From the NCBI GenBank assembly GCA_018970605.1, contig JAGWWA010000019.1:1-34730 (forward strand): a stretch of 34,730 nucleotides of DNA. The letters are read 5' to 3'. The translations under genes were made by a program, and so were the position numbers. The stretch is from Planctomycetota bacterium (GTDB lineage: Bacteria > Planctomycetota > Planctomycetia > Pirellulales > UBA1268). This document shows positions 17,683 to 25,783 of this stretch, piece by piece; positions within the stretch are counted from its first letter, which is position 1, and each line of letters starts with the position of its first letter. The notes under the pieces were generated by a model. The model was not told the DNA's origin and did not search any database. It was given only the letters and a program-made list of their open reading frames with translations.

Positions 17683-17725
17683 CGACGCCCCCGCAGGTCC
17701 CGGCCTGCGGGGGCGTCGGCTTTTT
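17683..17725 (+). terminator. Strong Rho-independent terminator
   Basis: CGACGCCCCCGCAGG (17683-17697) and CCTGCGGGGGCGTCG (17704-17718) form a perfect 15-bp stem with a six-base loop, followed by GC and TTTTT (17721-17725). It ends the 73-codon gene. The T-run reaches the first base of the smpB stop codon (17725-17727), so the same stem probably also marks the 3' end of the convergent smpB transcript. Confidence 0.93.
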
Positions 17726-18264
17726 CACCGGCGGCCGCGGAGGGCCTGCTCGATGTCGCGCCGGGCTGTGTCCGCCTTGAGCTTCTGCCGCTTGTCGTGG
17801 GCCTTTCGGCCGCGGCCGACACCGAGCAGCACCTTCACGCGGCCGTTCTTGAAATACGCCTTCAGCGGCACGAGCGTAAGCCCCTTCTCGAACGCATGGC
17901 CGGCGAACTTCGCGATCTCGCGGCGATGAAGGAGCAGCTTCCGCGGCCGCTTCGGCTTGTGGTTGAGCTGATTGGCTTTCTCATACTCGGGGATATCGCA
18001 GCCGAGCAGCCAGACTTCGTTGCCGTCCACGCGGCCGTAGGCCTCGTCGAGGCTCATCCTGCCTCCGCGGAGACTCTTGACCTCGCTCCCCACCAGCGCG
18101 ATGCCGCACTCGAGGGTGTCGATGATCTCGTAGTCGTGGCGGGCCTTGCGGTTCTCGGCCACGACCCGCTCGGCAGGCTTGTCGTCCCCCTTCTTCGCCG
18201 CCTTGCTCTTGGGAGCGTTCTTCGGCGACGACGAGGTGGGTTTGGGGGGCTTGGCGGCGGACAC
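17725..18264 (-). CDS. smpB: SsrA-binding protein SmpB
   Basis: SmpB binds tmRNA and delivers it to stalled ribosomes for trans-translation. The 179-residue product has the family core: VAENRKARHDYEIIDTLECG, ALVGSEVKSLRGGRMSLDEA, NHKPKRPRKLLLHRREI, TLVPLKAYFKNGRVKVLLGV and the basic C-terminal tail GRKAHDKRQKLKADTARRDI. The first 32 residues are a Lys/Pro/Ala-rich extension not found in the 150-160-residue enteric protein. The first codon is GTG at 18264, with GGGAG ten bases upstream. No tmRNA gene is seen in the window. Confidence 0.95.
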   Translation of the reverse strand: MSAAKPPKPTSSSPKNAPKSKAAKKGDDKPAERVVAENRKARHDYEIIDTLECGIALVGSEVKSLRGGRMSLDEAYGRVDGNEVWLLGCDIPEYEKANQLNHKPKRPRKLLLHRREIAKFAGHAFEKGLTLVPLKAYFKNGRVKVLLGVGRGRKAHDKRQKLKADTARRDIEQALRGRR

Positions 18265-18359
18265 AGGCGATGCTCCCCGCGGGTGCGGGACTGGAATCGG
18301 AAGACTACACTTTACGTTCTTCGCCGCCCTACGTCCCCGCCCCCCGGATCCTTCCCCGC

Positions 18360-19583
18360 ATGCTCGCCATTTCCCGCCATCGGACGCTCAGCCTGACGCT
18401 TGTCACGCTGATCGGATTCGCGCCGTGGCCGCTCCACGCCGATCACGGCTTCGTGGCGGGTGACGCCAAGCCGTCGGGCGACGGCCCGGTGGTGCAGGTG
18501 CCCGGTGGCTGGATGGTGGCCTACGACGAGACGATCCCCGGCACGACCGTGACCTTTCGGATGATTCCGCTGCCCGGCGGCACGTTCCGCATGGGCAGCC
18601 CCGACGGCGAAGCGGATCGTGGGGACGACGAGGGTCCCCAGTTCGAGGTGACGATCGAGCCCTGTTGGTTTGGGAAGTGCGAAGTCACCTGGGCGGAGTA
18701 CAAGCGATACATGGCCGCCTTCGAGCTCTTCAAGGCGATGCGGTCGGCCAAGATCCGGCCGATCACGCCCGACAACGAGGCCGACGCCGTGACGGCGCCG
18801 TCGGCGCTGTACGACCCGACGACCACGTTCGTCAACGGCGAGGACGACACGCTGCCGGCCGTCACGATGACCCAGTTCGCGGCCCGCCAATACACCAAGT
18901 GGCTCAGCGGCCTGACCGGCCGGTTCTACCGGCTGCCCGCCGAGAGCGAGTGGGAATACGCCTGTCGTGCCGGCACGACCACGCTCTGGACCATCGGCGA
19001 CGACGTCGAGGATCTCGACGACGCGGCCTGGTTTGCCGACAACTCCGACGAGGCGCCGCACCCCGTCGGCCACAAAGCCGCCAACGCCTGGGGCCTCCAC
19101 GACATGCACGGCAATGTGGCCGAGTGGTGCGTCGACGAGCTCGTGGCCGGCGGCTACGGACGGCAGGCGGCGCTGCCGCAGCCGGTGGGCGTGGCCGACT
19201 CGATCACCTGGCCGCAGAAGCTCTATCCGCGGGTGCTTCGCGGGGGTGCCTACTACGACGAGGCCGCCCAGTGCCGCAGCGCTGCCCGCCGCGGCTCCCG
19301 TGATGCCGGCGGGACACGCGAAGAGCCCGACTGGAAGGACGTCGATCCCAACCTTCCCAAGAGCCCGTGGTGGTACACCGAGGAGCCCGCCCTCGGCGTC
19401 GGCATGCGGGTGGTCCGCCCGCTCGCCGAGCCGGACCTCGCCGTCCGTCGCCGTTGGTGGGACGCCGACACCGAGAGCATCAAGGCCGACACGGCCGACC
19501 GCGTGCAGCAGGGACGCGGCGCGCTGGGCATCGTCGATCCGAAACTTCCAGCCGACCTGAAGGCCGAGGGGATCACCGAATGA
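18360..19583 (+). CDS. Secreted SUMF1-domain (formylglycine-generating-enzyme-like) protein
   Basis: The 407-residue product has a signal peptide (residues 1-28, ending PLHAD) and an FGE-sulfatase/SUMF1 domain: MIPLPGGTFRMGSPDGEADR, FGKCEVTWAEYKRYM, LPAESEWEYACRAGTTTLW, GLHDMHGNVAEWCVDELV, VLRGGAYYDEAAQCRSAARR and the closing LGVGMRVVRPL. The two closely spaced copper-binding cysteines of a true formylglycine-generating enzyme are not both present: only one Cys occurs in QCRSAAR, two positions from the usual place. It is therefore probably a non-catalytic or different-function member. First gene of a four-gene operon; its TGA overlaps the next ATG. Confidence 0.9.
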   Translation: MLAISRHRTLSLTLVTLIGFAPWPLHADHGFVAGDAKPSGDGPVVQVPGGWMVAYDETIPGTTVTFRMIPLPGGTFRMGSPDGEADRGDDEGPQFEVTIEPCWFGKCEVTWAEYKRYMAAFELFKAMRSAKIRPITPDNEADAVTAPSALYDPTTTFVNGEDDTLPAVTMTQFAARQYTKWLSGLTGRFYRLPAESEWEYACRAGTTTLWTIGDDVEDLDDAAWFADNSDEAPHPVGHKAANAWGLHDMHGNVAEWCVDELVAGGYGRQAALPQPVGVADSITWPQKLYPRVLRGGAYYDEAAQCRSAARRGSRDAGGTREEPDWKDVDPNLPKSPWWYTEEPALGVGMRVVRPLAEPDLAVRRRWWDADTESIKADTADRVQQGRGALGIVDPKLPADLKAEGITE

Positions 19584-21943
19584 ATGCGATGAATGCGGCA
19601 AGCCTGACGACCCGCCTGCTCTGCGTCGCCGCAACGTCCGCGGCGCTCTTCTCCTCGCCGACACCGGCGGCCGACTGGCCCGATTGGCGAGGCCCCAGGC
19701 AAGACCGCCACTACGACGGCCCCCCGCTCGTGACTTCGTTCGATCCGGAGGCGGGAACGAACGTGCTCTGGAAGAGCGACGAAGCCGGCGGCATCTCCAC
19801 GCCGGTGATCATGCACGGCAAGCTCTACACGCTGGTCCGCCACAAGCCGGGCACGAAGGAGGAGGCGGAGAAGGTGCTCTGCCTCGACGCCGCCACCGGG
19901 AAAAAACTCTGGGAAAACGTGTTCAATGTCTATCTCTCGGACGTGCCGGCCGAGCGGGTCGGCTGGTCGGCGGTGATCGCCGATCCCGCGTCGAACACGG
20001 TCTTCGCGCACGGCGTCTGCGGCGCGTTCACGGCGATCGACGCGGCCACCGGAAAGACGAAGTGGCAACGGTCGCTCCATGAGGAGTTTGGGTTTCTCTC
20101 CACCTACGGCGGCCGCACGAACATCCCGGTGGTCTTCGAAGATCTCGTGATCGCCAGCGCCGTCGTCACCGGCTGGGGCGACACCGCCCGGCCCGCCCAC
20201 CGTTTCCTCGGGATGGACAAGGCCACGGGCGAGGTCCGCTGGATGAACGGCACGAAGGAGTTGCCCGAAGACACCACCTACAGCACGCCCTCGCTCGCCG
20301 TGCTCGGCGGCCAGGCGGCGCTCGTCTTCGGATCGAGCGACGGGAGCGTCTGGAACTTCCAGCCAAGGACGGGCAAGGCCGTCTGGAATTTCAAGCTCTC
20401 GCGTCGCGGGCTCAACGTCGCGCCGCTGGTCGATGGCGACAGCATCTTCATCTCCCAGGCGGAGGAGAACCTCGACAACACGTCCATGGGCTCGGTGACC
20501 CGGTTCAGAGGCGTGGGCTCGGGCGACATCACGCCCACGAACGCCGTCTGGCAGAAGAAGGGCGTGATGGACGGCAGGTCGATGCCGGTGGTGCTCGGTG
20601 ATCGCGTCTACTTCGTGGACGACGGCGCGAAGGTCTACACCTTCGACAAGGAGACCGGCGAGCCGATCGGCAAGCCGGTGAAGCTTCTCGGGACGATCGT
20701 GCGGGGCAGCCCGCTGGTGGCGGATGGCAAGCTCTATGTCTGCTCGACGAGCGGCTGGCACGTGCTCGAGCCGACGAAGGACGGCTTGAAGTTCGTCAAC
20801 CGGATGCGGCTTGAAGAGGAAGACGAGGTCACCGCCTCGCCCATCGCCTGCAGCGGCCTTCTCTACCTGACCACGGGCGCCCGGCTCTACTGCCTGGGCG
20901 AGACGATGGCGGGCTCGGCCTCATCGGGCCCGGCCAATCCTGGTCCTGACATCGTGTCCGCCGCCGCGGGCGGCACGCCAGGCGAGCCGGCGTGGGTGCA
21001 GGTCGTGCCGGCCGAGGCGCAGATCGCCGCCGGAGCGACGGTGCCCCTCAAGGTGCGGCTCTACGACGCCGCGGGCCGGTTTGTGAAGGAATCAGCCGCC
21101 GACTTCGCCGCATCGGCGGGCGGGATCTCGCAGGAGGGCGTCTACACCGCTCCCACCACGGGCCACGCCGCCGCGATCATCACGGCGAAGGTCGGCGATC
21201 TCGAAGGGAAGGCGCGGATTCGCTCGATGCCGCCGCTCCCCTGGCGTTTCGACTTCGAAGACATCCCACTCGCCGCGGATCCGAAGACGGGCGTGGTGAA
21301 GGGGGAACCGCCGCTCCCCTGGATCGGCATGCGATATCGCCACGCGGTCCGCGAGGTCGATGGCTCGAAGTGCCTCGTGAAGGTGACCACGATCCCCAAA
21401 GGCACCCGGAGCCAGGGCTGGATCGGGCCGATCGGGCTCCACGACTACTCCGTGCAGGCCGACTTCCGAGCCCAGGAGACCGGCGTGGAAAAGCCGGGGT
21501 CGCCCGCCTCCGACGCGCCGAAGTCCGCCGCCACCGACGCCGATGCCTTCGCCAAGAAGTTCGGCAACCCGGCGGCGCTCGAGAAGGCGAGGATGCCCGA
21601 CATGGGCCTCGTCGCACAGCGGTACACGCTCGACCTGATGGGTGCGAGCCAGCAGCTGCAGCTTCGCTCCTGGCCGCCGCAGGTAGCCACCTATTTCTCG
21701 AAGACGATCCCCTTCGCCTGGGAGGCGGGACGCTGGTACACCGTGAAACTCGAGGCCCGCACGAGAGACGGCGCGGCGGTGCTCCGCGGCAAGGTCTGGC
21801 CGCGGGGCGAGAAGGAGCCGGAGGCCTGGACGATCGAAGGCGTTCACGAGGCGGGCAACCTCCAGGGCAGCCCGGGTTTCTTCGGCAACTCGAAAGACTC
21901 CGAGATCTACATCGACAACGTGTTCGTGGAGGCGGTGAAATGA
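19580..21943 (+). CDS. Secreted PQQ-like beta-propeller protein with Ig-like and C-terminal LamG-like regions
   Basis: The 787-residue exported product starts with a signal peptide (1-31, ending PTPAADW). A PQQ/BamB-type beta-propeller (about 32-450) has blades such as VLCLDAATGKKLWENVF, AIDAATGKTKWQRSL and VYTFDKETGEPIGKPV. A bacterial Ig-like segment follows (about 470-550), VQVVPAEAQIAAGATVPLKV, then a C-terminal beta-sandwich-like region (553-787) ending GSPGFFGNSKDSEIYIDNVF. Such propellers bind partners or quinone, but no methanol-dehydrogenase active-site set is visible. ATG 19580 overlaps the preceding TGA (ATGA), with GAGGGG upstream. Coupled translation with both neighbours is likely. 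Confidence 0.88.
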   Translation: MNAMNAASLTTRLLCVAATSAALFSSPTPAADWPDWRGPRQDRHYDGPPLVTSFDPEAGTNVLWKSDEAGGISTPVIMHGKLYTLVRHKPGTKEEAEKVLCLDAATGKKLWENVFNVYLSDVPAERVGWSAVIADPASNTVFAHGVCGAFTAIDAATGKTKWQRSLHEEFGFLSTYGGRTNIPVVFEDLVIASAVVTGWGDTARPAHRFLGMDKATGEVRWMNGTKELPEDTTYSTPSLAVLGGQAALVFGSSDGSVWNFQPRTGKAVWNFKLSRRGLNVAPLVDGDSIFISQAEENLDNTSMGSVTRFRGVGSGDITPTNAVWQKKGVMDGRSMPVVLGDRVYFVDDGAKVYTFDKETGEPIGKPVKLLGTIVRGSPLVADGKLYVCSTSGWHVLEPTKDGLKFVNRMRLEEEDEVTASPIACSGLLYLTTGARLYCLGETMAGSASSGPANPGPDIVSAAAGGTPGEPAWVQVVPAEAQIAAGATVPLKVRLYDAAGRFVKESAADFAASAGGISQEGVYTAPTTGHAAAIITAKVGDLEGKARIRSMPPLPWRFDFEDIPLAADPKTGVVKGEPPLPWIGMRYRHAVREVDGSKCLVKVTTIPKGTRSQGWIGPIGLHDYSVQADFRAQETGVEKPGSPASDAPKSAATDADAFAKKFGNPAALEKARMPDMGLVAQRYTLDLMGASQQLQLRSWPPQVATYFSKTIPFAWEAGRWYTVKLEARTRDGAAVLRGKVWPRGEKEPEAWTIEGVHEAGNLQGSPGFFGNSKDSEIYIDNVFVEAVK

Positions 21944-23742
21944 CAATGAAGAAAAGTCTCACGGGCGCCGGGGTTGCCCCCGCCATGTCGCCGGACGTTT
22001 GCTCCGGCCATCCTGGCCTCCGCTCACTCCATGCTGGCTGCGCTTCGCCATCCATGGCTCCGCTGGCCAGCAAGGCCGGCTCCATGGCAGGGGCAACCCC
22101 TCGCAGATTCTTTCCGCGTTGGTTTCAGATGCTGGGCGTCGTCGTGCTCACTGCGTACGCGGCATCGGCCGCCGAATGGAACCAGTGGGGCGGCTCGCCG
22201 AGCCGCAACAACGTGCCCGAGGCGACGAACCTGCCCGTCGAGTGGGCGCCGGGCGACTTCGACCCCGATACCGGGGCATGGGATCCGAAGACGGCGAAGA
22301 ACGTCGCCTGGGTGGCGGCGCTCGGCAGCCAGTCATACGGCAACCCGGTGATCGGCGACGGCAAGGCGTTCGTCGGCACCAACAATGGCAAGGGCTGGCT
22401 GAAGCGGTATCCGCCGGCCACCGACCTCGGCTGCCTGCTCGCCTTCGACGCCACGAACGGCTCGTTTCTCTGGCAGGACTCGAGCGAGAAGCTTCCCACG
22501 GGCCGCGTTCACGACTGGCCGCTGCAGGGCATCTGCTGCGCGCCGCTCGTGGAGGGCGACCGGCTCTGGTACGTCACCAGCCGCGGCGAGGTGAAGTGCC
22601 TCGATACCGCGGGCTTCCGCGACGGCGAGAACGACGGCCCCTTCACCACCGAGAAGGAGCAGGGGCAGGACGAGGCCGACGTCGTCTGGGTGCTCGACAT
22701 GATGAAGCAGCTCGGCGTGTCGCAGCACAACATGTGCTCGTGCAGCGTGACGAGCGCCGGCGACTTCCTGTTCGTCAACACGAGCAACGGCGTGGACGAA
22801 GGCCACCTCAACCTCCCCAACCCCGACGCCCCGAGCTTCCTCTGCCTCGACAAGCGGGATGGTACGGTGCTCTGGGCCGATGGCTCCCCCGGCGCCTACG
22901 TGCTCCACGGCCAGTGGTCGAGCCCGGCCTACGCGGAGCTCGGCGGCGTGCCGCAGGTGCTCTTCGGTGGCGGTGACGGCTGGCTTTATTCGTTCGACGC
23001 CCGTGGGGACGCGGGCAAGCCGAAGCTCCTCTGGCAGTTCGACTGCAATCCGAAGGAGTCGAAGTACACCCTCGGCGGCCGTGCCGACCGAAATCACATC
23101 ATCGGCACGCCGGTGGTACACGACGGGCTCGTCTACATCGCCGTCGGCGAGGACCCCGAGCACGGCGAGGGCGTCGGCCATCTCTGGTGCATCGATCCGA
23201 CGAAGCGGGGCGACGTGTCGAGCGAGCTGGCGCTCTCGCTCGCCGACCCGAACAAGCCGCTGCCCCGGCGCCGCGAACAGGCCGTGATCAAGGAGCAGGG
23301 AGAAGTGGCCCGGCCCAACCCCAACTCGGCCGCCGTCTGGCACTATCCCGGCTTCGACGCGGACGGCAACGGCAAGCTCACCTTCGAGGAGACCATGCAC
23401 CGTACCTGCGGCACCGTGGCGATCCAGGATGGCCTGCTCTACGTCGCCGACTTCAGCGGACTCTTCCACTGCCTCGACCTGAAGACCGGCAAGCCCCACT
23501 GGACCCACGACATGCTCGCCGCCAGTTGGGGATCTCCGCTGATCGCCGACGGCAAGGTCTACATCGGCGATGAAGACGGCGACATCACGATCTTCCAGCT
23601 CGGCACGGAGCCAGAGGTGATCGCCGAAATCAACATGGGCAACAGCGTCTACTCCACGCCGATCGCCGTCGGCGACACGCTCTACATCGCCAACAAGAGC
23701 CATCTCTTCGCCATCCGGGAGGGCGCCGCGCCGGCGCCGTGA
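21940..23742 (+). CDS. Secreted PQQ-like beta-propeller protein with EF-hand loop and repeat-derived N-terminus
   Basis: The 600-residue product is a PQQ-type beta-propeller: VAWVAALGSQSYGNPVIGDG, CLLAFDATNGSFLWQDSS, FLCLDKRDGTVLWADGSP, FHCLDLKTGKPHWTHDM. A canonical EF-hand calcium loop, DADGNGKLTFEE (473-484), is inserted late in the propeller. The start overlaps the previous stop (ATGA) and has GGAGG seven bases upstream, so it is well supported. Residues 9-53 are encoded by palindromic element copy E, placed between the basic MTMKKSL and the hydrophobic LGVVVLTAYAASA signal core. An internal ATG at 22084 could start a shorter form (MAGATPRRFFPRWFQM) with a normal-length signal peptide. 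Confidence 0.88.
   Translation: MTMKKSLTGAGVAPAMSPDVCSGHPGLRSLHAGCASPSMAPLASKAGSMAGATPRRFFPRWFQMLGVVVLTAYAASAAEWNQWGGSPSRNNVPEATNLPVEWAPGDFDPDTGAWDPKTAKNVAWVAALGSQSYGNPVIGDGKAFVGTNNGKGWLKRYPPATDLGCLLAFDATNGSFLWQDSSEKLPTGRVHDWPLQGICCAPLVEGDRLWYVTSRGEVKCLDTAGFRDGENDGPFTTEKEQGQDEADVVWVLDMMKQLGVSQHNMCSCSVTSAGDFLFVNTSNGVDEGHLNLPNPDAPSFLCLDKRDGTVLWADGSPGAYVLHGQWSSPAYAELGGVPQVLFGGGDGWLYSFDARGDAGKPKLLWQFDCNPKESKYTLGGRADRNHIIGTPVVHDGLVYIAVGEDPEHGEGVGHLWCIDPTKRGDVSSELALSLADPNKPLPRRREQAVIKEQGEVARPNPNSAAVWHYPGFDADGNGKLTFEETMHRTCGTVAIQDGLLYVADFSGLFHCLDLKTGKPHWTHDMLAASWGSPLIADGKVYIGDEDGDITIFQLGTEPEVIAEINMGNSVYSTPIAVGDTLYIANKSHLFAIREGAAPAP
21970..22100 (-). repeat. 130-bp palindromic element, copy E, inside a coding sequence
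   Basis: On the plus strand the ends are GGGGTTGCCCCCGCCATG (21970-21987) and CATGGCAGGGGCAACCCC (22083-22100), paired at 17 of 18 positions with a G-T wobble at the other. Read on the minus strand it has arm 1 with GCC-ATGGAT-GGC, arm 2 GGCC-AGGAT-GGCC and the string AACGTCCGGCGA, as in the intergenic copies. It is wholly contained in the propeller gene and adds about 44 codons without a stop. Confidence 0.9.
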
Positions 23743-25412
23743 TCGTCATGCGCCGCGCCGTCCCCTCACTCGTCGCTTCCCTGCTCGCCATCGCCTGGAT
23801 GCTGCCCGTGGCAGCCACGGAGCCCGCATCCCCCGGCGATCTCGTCCGCTCGGCGAAACGAATCACGCTGCTTGGCGACTCGATCACCCAGGACGGCCGC
23901 TGGGTGGCCGATCTTGCGGCCTGGATGGAGGAGCGGGGGCTCACGGCCGAGGTGATCAACGTGGGCCTGTCGAGCGAGACGACCTCGGGACTCACCGAGG
24001 TGCTGCACGCCGGTGGAAAGTTTCCGCGGCCCGACCTCTTCGACCGGCTCGACCGCGTGCTGCGGGTGACGAAGCCCGATCTCGTTTTGGCGATGTACGG
24101 AATGAACTGCGGCACCTACCTGCCGCTCGACGAGGAGCGGTTCGCGAAGTTCCGGAGCGGGATCGAGCGGCTGCACGCCGCCGTCGAGAAGTCGGGCGCG
24201 AAGATCATCCACCTCACGCCCCCCGTCTACGACAAGCGGCCCGACAATCCCGGTCCGGCCGGTGACGCCGACTACGACGCGGTGCTCACTGCCTACTCCG
24301 ACTGGCTGCTTGCACGGCGGGCCGACGGCTGGGCGGTGATCGACGTGCACGGACCGATGAAGGCGGCGCTGGCGGAGCGCAGAAAGGCCGATCCTGCGTT
24401 TACCTTCACTCCCGACTGCATCCATCCGAACGACGACGGCCACTGGGCGATCTGCCGGGCGGTGATTGCCGGCCTCGGAGATACGCAGGCGGCGGCGAGC
24501 GCCGACCTGCCGACCACGCTGGCTCCGTTCCTGCCGGAGGTGACGACGCGAATGAAGCTGCTTCGCGACGCCTACCGGGAGGCGGCGGGCCATGCCCGCC
24601 CCGGCACGCCGAAGGGCCTGCCGATCGCCGCGGCCGAGGCGGAGGCCCGCCGGCTCACGGAGTCCCTCCGGTCCCGGCGGCTGCAACTCCGCGGCACGAA
24701 GCACGAAAGCGGCGAATGGCGGATGGCGATCGAGTGGCCGCGACCGAAGGTGGTGGCCCCGGGCCCCGCCCCTGAAAAGCCGGCGACGATTCCCGCCGAC
24801 GCCATCGTGCTCTTCGACGGCAAGGACATGTCGGCCTGGGAGAACGGCGGAAACTGGCCGGTGGCCGACGGCGTGGTGACCGTAGGCAAGGGAGCGATCG
24901 TGTCGAAGCAGCCCTTCGGCGACTGCCAGGTGCACGTCGAGTTTCGAATGCCGGCACCGGCCTCCGGGACGGGCCAGGGCCGGGGCAACTCCGGCATCTT
25001 CCTGATGGGCAAGTACGAGATCCAGGTCCTCGACTCGTTCGAAGACGGCACCGACGGTCCGCTCACCTATCCCGACGGCCAGTGTGGGGCCCTCTACAAG
25101 CAGCGGCCGCCGGCGGTCAATGCCTGCCGCAAGCCGGGCGAGTGGCAGACCTACGACATCCTGTTCACGCGACCGCGATTCGCCGCCGACGGCACGCTCG
25201 AAAAGTCGGGCCGCGTGAGTGTGCTCCACAACGGCATCGCGATCCACTCAGACACCGTGATCCTCGGTGAAACATTCTGGCACCAGCCACCGGGCTACCA
25301 GCAGCACGCCGACGCCTTGCCGCTCATGATCCAGGATCACGGCAACCCGGTGCAGTTCCGCTCGATCTGGGTCCGGCCCTTCGAACCGGTCGCACCGAAG
25401 CAGCTTCCGTAG
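23739..25412 (+). CDS. Secreted SGNH hydrolase fused to DUF1080 (LamG-like) domain
   Basis: The 557-residue product has a signal peptide (1-27), then an SGNH/GDSL hydrolase domain with catalytic Ser48 in LLGDSIT, the glycine and asparagine blocks in NVGLSS and YGMNCG, and the Asp/His block DCIHPNDDGH. SGNH enzymes are esterases, often removing acetyl groups from glycans. From about residue 355 there is a DUF1080 domain (AIVLFDGKDMSAWENGG, FGDCQVHVEFRMPAP, GNSGIFLMGKYEIQVLDSFE), which has a concanavalin-like fold and occurs in sugar-related hydrolases. GTG 23739 overlaps the previous TGA; ATG 23748 is nearly as likely. Last gene of the operon. Confidence 0.9.
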   Translation: MIVMRRAVPSLVASLLAIAWMLPVAATEPASPGDLVRSAKRITLLGDSITQDGRWVADLAAWMEERGLTAEVINVGLSSETTSGLTEVLHAGGKFPRPDLFDRLDRVLRVTKPDLVLAMYGMNCGTYLPLDEERFAKFRSGIERLHAAVEKSGAKIIHLTPPVYDKRPDNPGPAGDADYDAVLTAYSDWLLARRADGWAVIDVHGPMKAALAERRKADPAFTFTPDCIHPNDDGHWAICRAVIAGLGDTQAAASADLPTTLAPFLPEVTTRMKLLRDAYREAAGHARPGTPKGLPIAAAEAEARRLTESLRSRRLQLRGTKHESGEWRMAIEWPRPKVVAPGPAPEKPATIPADAIVLFDGKDMSAWENGGNWPVADGVVTVGKGAIVSKQPFGDCQVHVEFRMPAPASGTGQGRGNSGIFLMGKYEIQVLDSFEDGTDGPLTYPDGQCGALYKQRPPAVNACRKPGEWQTYDILFTRPRFAADGTLEKSGRVSVLHNGIAIHSDTVILGETFWHQPPGYQQHADALPLMIQDHGNPVQFRSIWVRPFEPVAPKQLP

Positions 25413-25430
25413 TGCAGGGTGACAACCTGC
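25411..25430. repeat. Short intergenic hairpin, AGGTT/AACCT type
   Basis: GCAGGGTGACAACCTGC forms a hairpin with one mismatch, beginning at the stop codon of the SGNH-DUF1080 gene. It is related to those at 187-209 and 25732-25752. No T-run follows. Confidence 0.45.
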
Positions 25431-25479
25431 GCATGCATCGTGCCGCGGCAACCCTGGAAGGGTCATGAGTGACAAGCGA

Positions 25480-25609
25480 GGGGCTGCTCATGCCCTCGAG
25501 CGGGCTATGGGAGCAAGCGCAGCCAGGATGGCGAAGCGCAGCGGACATGCAGAGAGTCGAGGCCTGGAGGGCCGAGACGAACGTCCGACGAGAGGGCATG
25601 GGTAGCCCT
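25480..25609 (+). repeat. 130-bp palindromic element, copy F
   Basis: The ends GGGCTGCTCATGCCCTC and GAGGGCATGGGTAGCCC pair along their whole length with two G-T wobbles. Arm 1 is GCC-AGGAT-GGC. Arm 2 is GGCC-TGGAG-GGCC, changed on both sides relative to copies B to D. The ACGAACGTCCGACGAGA string leads to the right end. It lies in the 371-base gap after the secreted operon, which has no gene. Confidence 0.85.
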
Positions 25610-25659
25610 GAGCCAGGCCAGACGTGGGCGAACCGCCCTGCATCTCCCGTGCCGAATAG

Positions 25660-25725
25660 GATTGCCTTGAGGGCCAATACGAATGTCCTGCAAGACGGCG
25701 TGGGTAGCCTTTCGCTACAGCGGAA
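25660..25725 (+). repeat. Right-end fragment of the palindromic element (copy H)
   Basis: The stretch reads GGGCCAATACGAATGTCCTG, then CAAGACGGCGTGGGTAGCC, matching the last 50 bases of copy F with scattered changes. The left half is missing. It is best explained as a decayed partial duplicate. Confidence 0.5.
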
Positions 25726-25731
25726 CCCTTC

Positions 25732-25752
25732 CGCAGGTTGACAACCTACGCT
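25732..25752. repeat. Short intergenic hairpin, AGGTT/AACCT type
   Basis: GCAGGTTGACAACCTACGC contains the perfect pair AGGTT and AACCT around GAC and is followed by TAC, the complement of the GTAG seen at 187. It is the same small hairpin type as near the left edge of the window, in the opposite orientation. Confidence 0.55.
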
Positions 25753-25783
25753 ACGAAGAAGGTTTCAAACCCGCGAGACGCGA

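Noticed and set aside
18360-25412. Methanol or alcohol quinoprotein dehydrogenase operon
   Set aside because: The propellers lack the recognisable PQQ-ligand and catalytic set, and no cytochrome c or pqq synthesis gene is adjacent.
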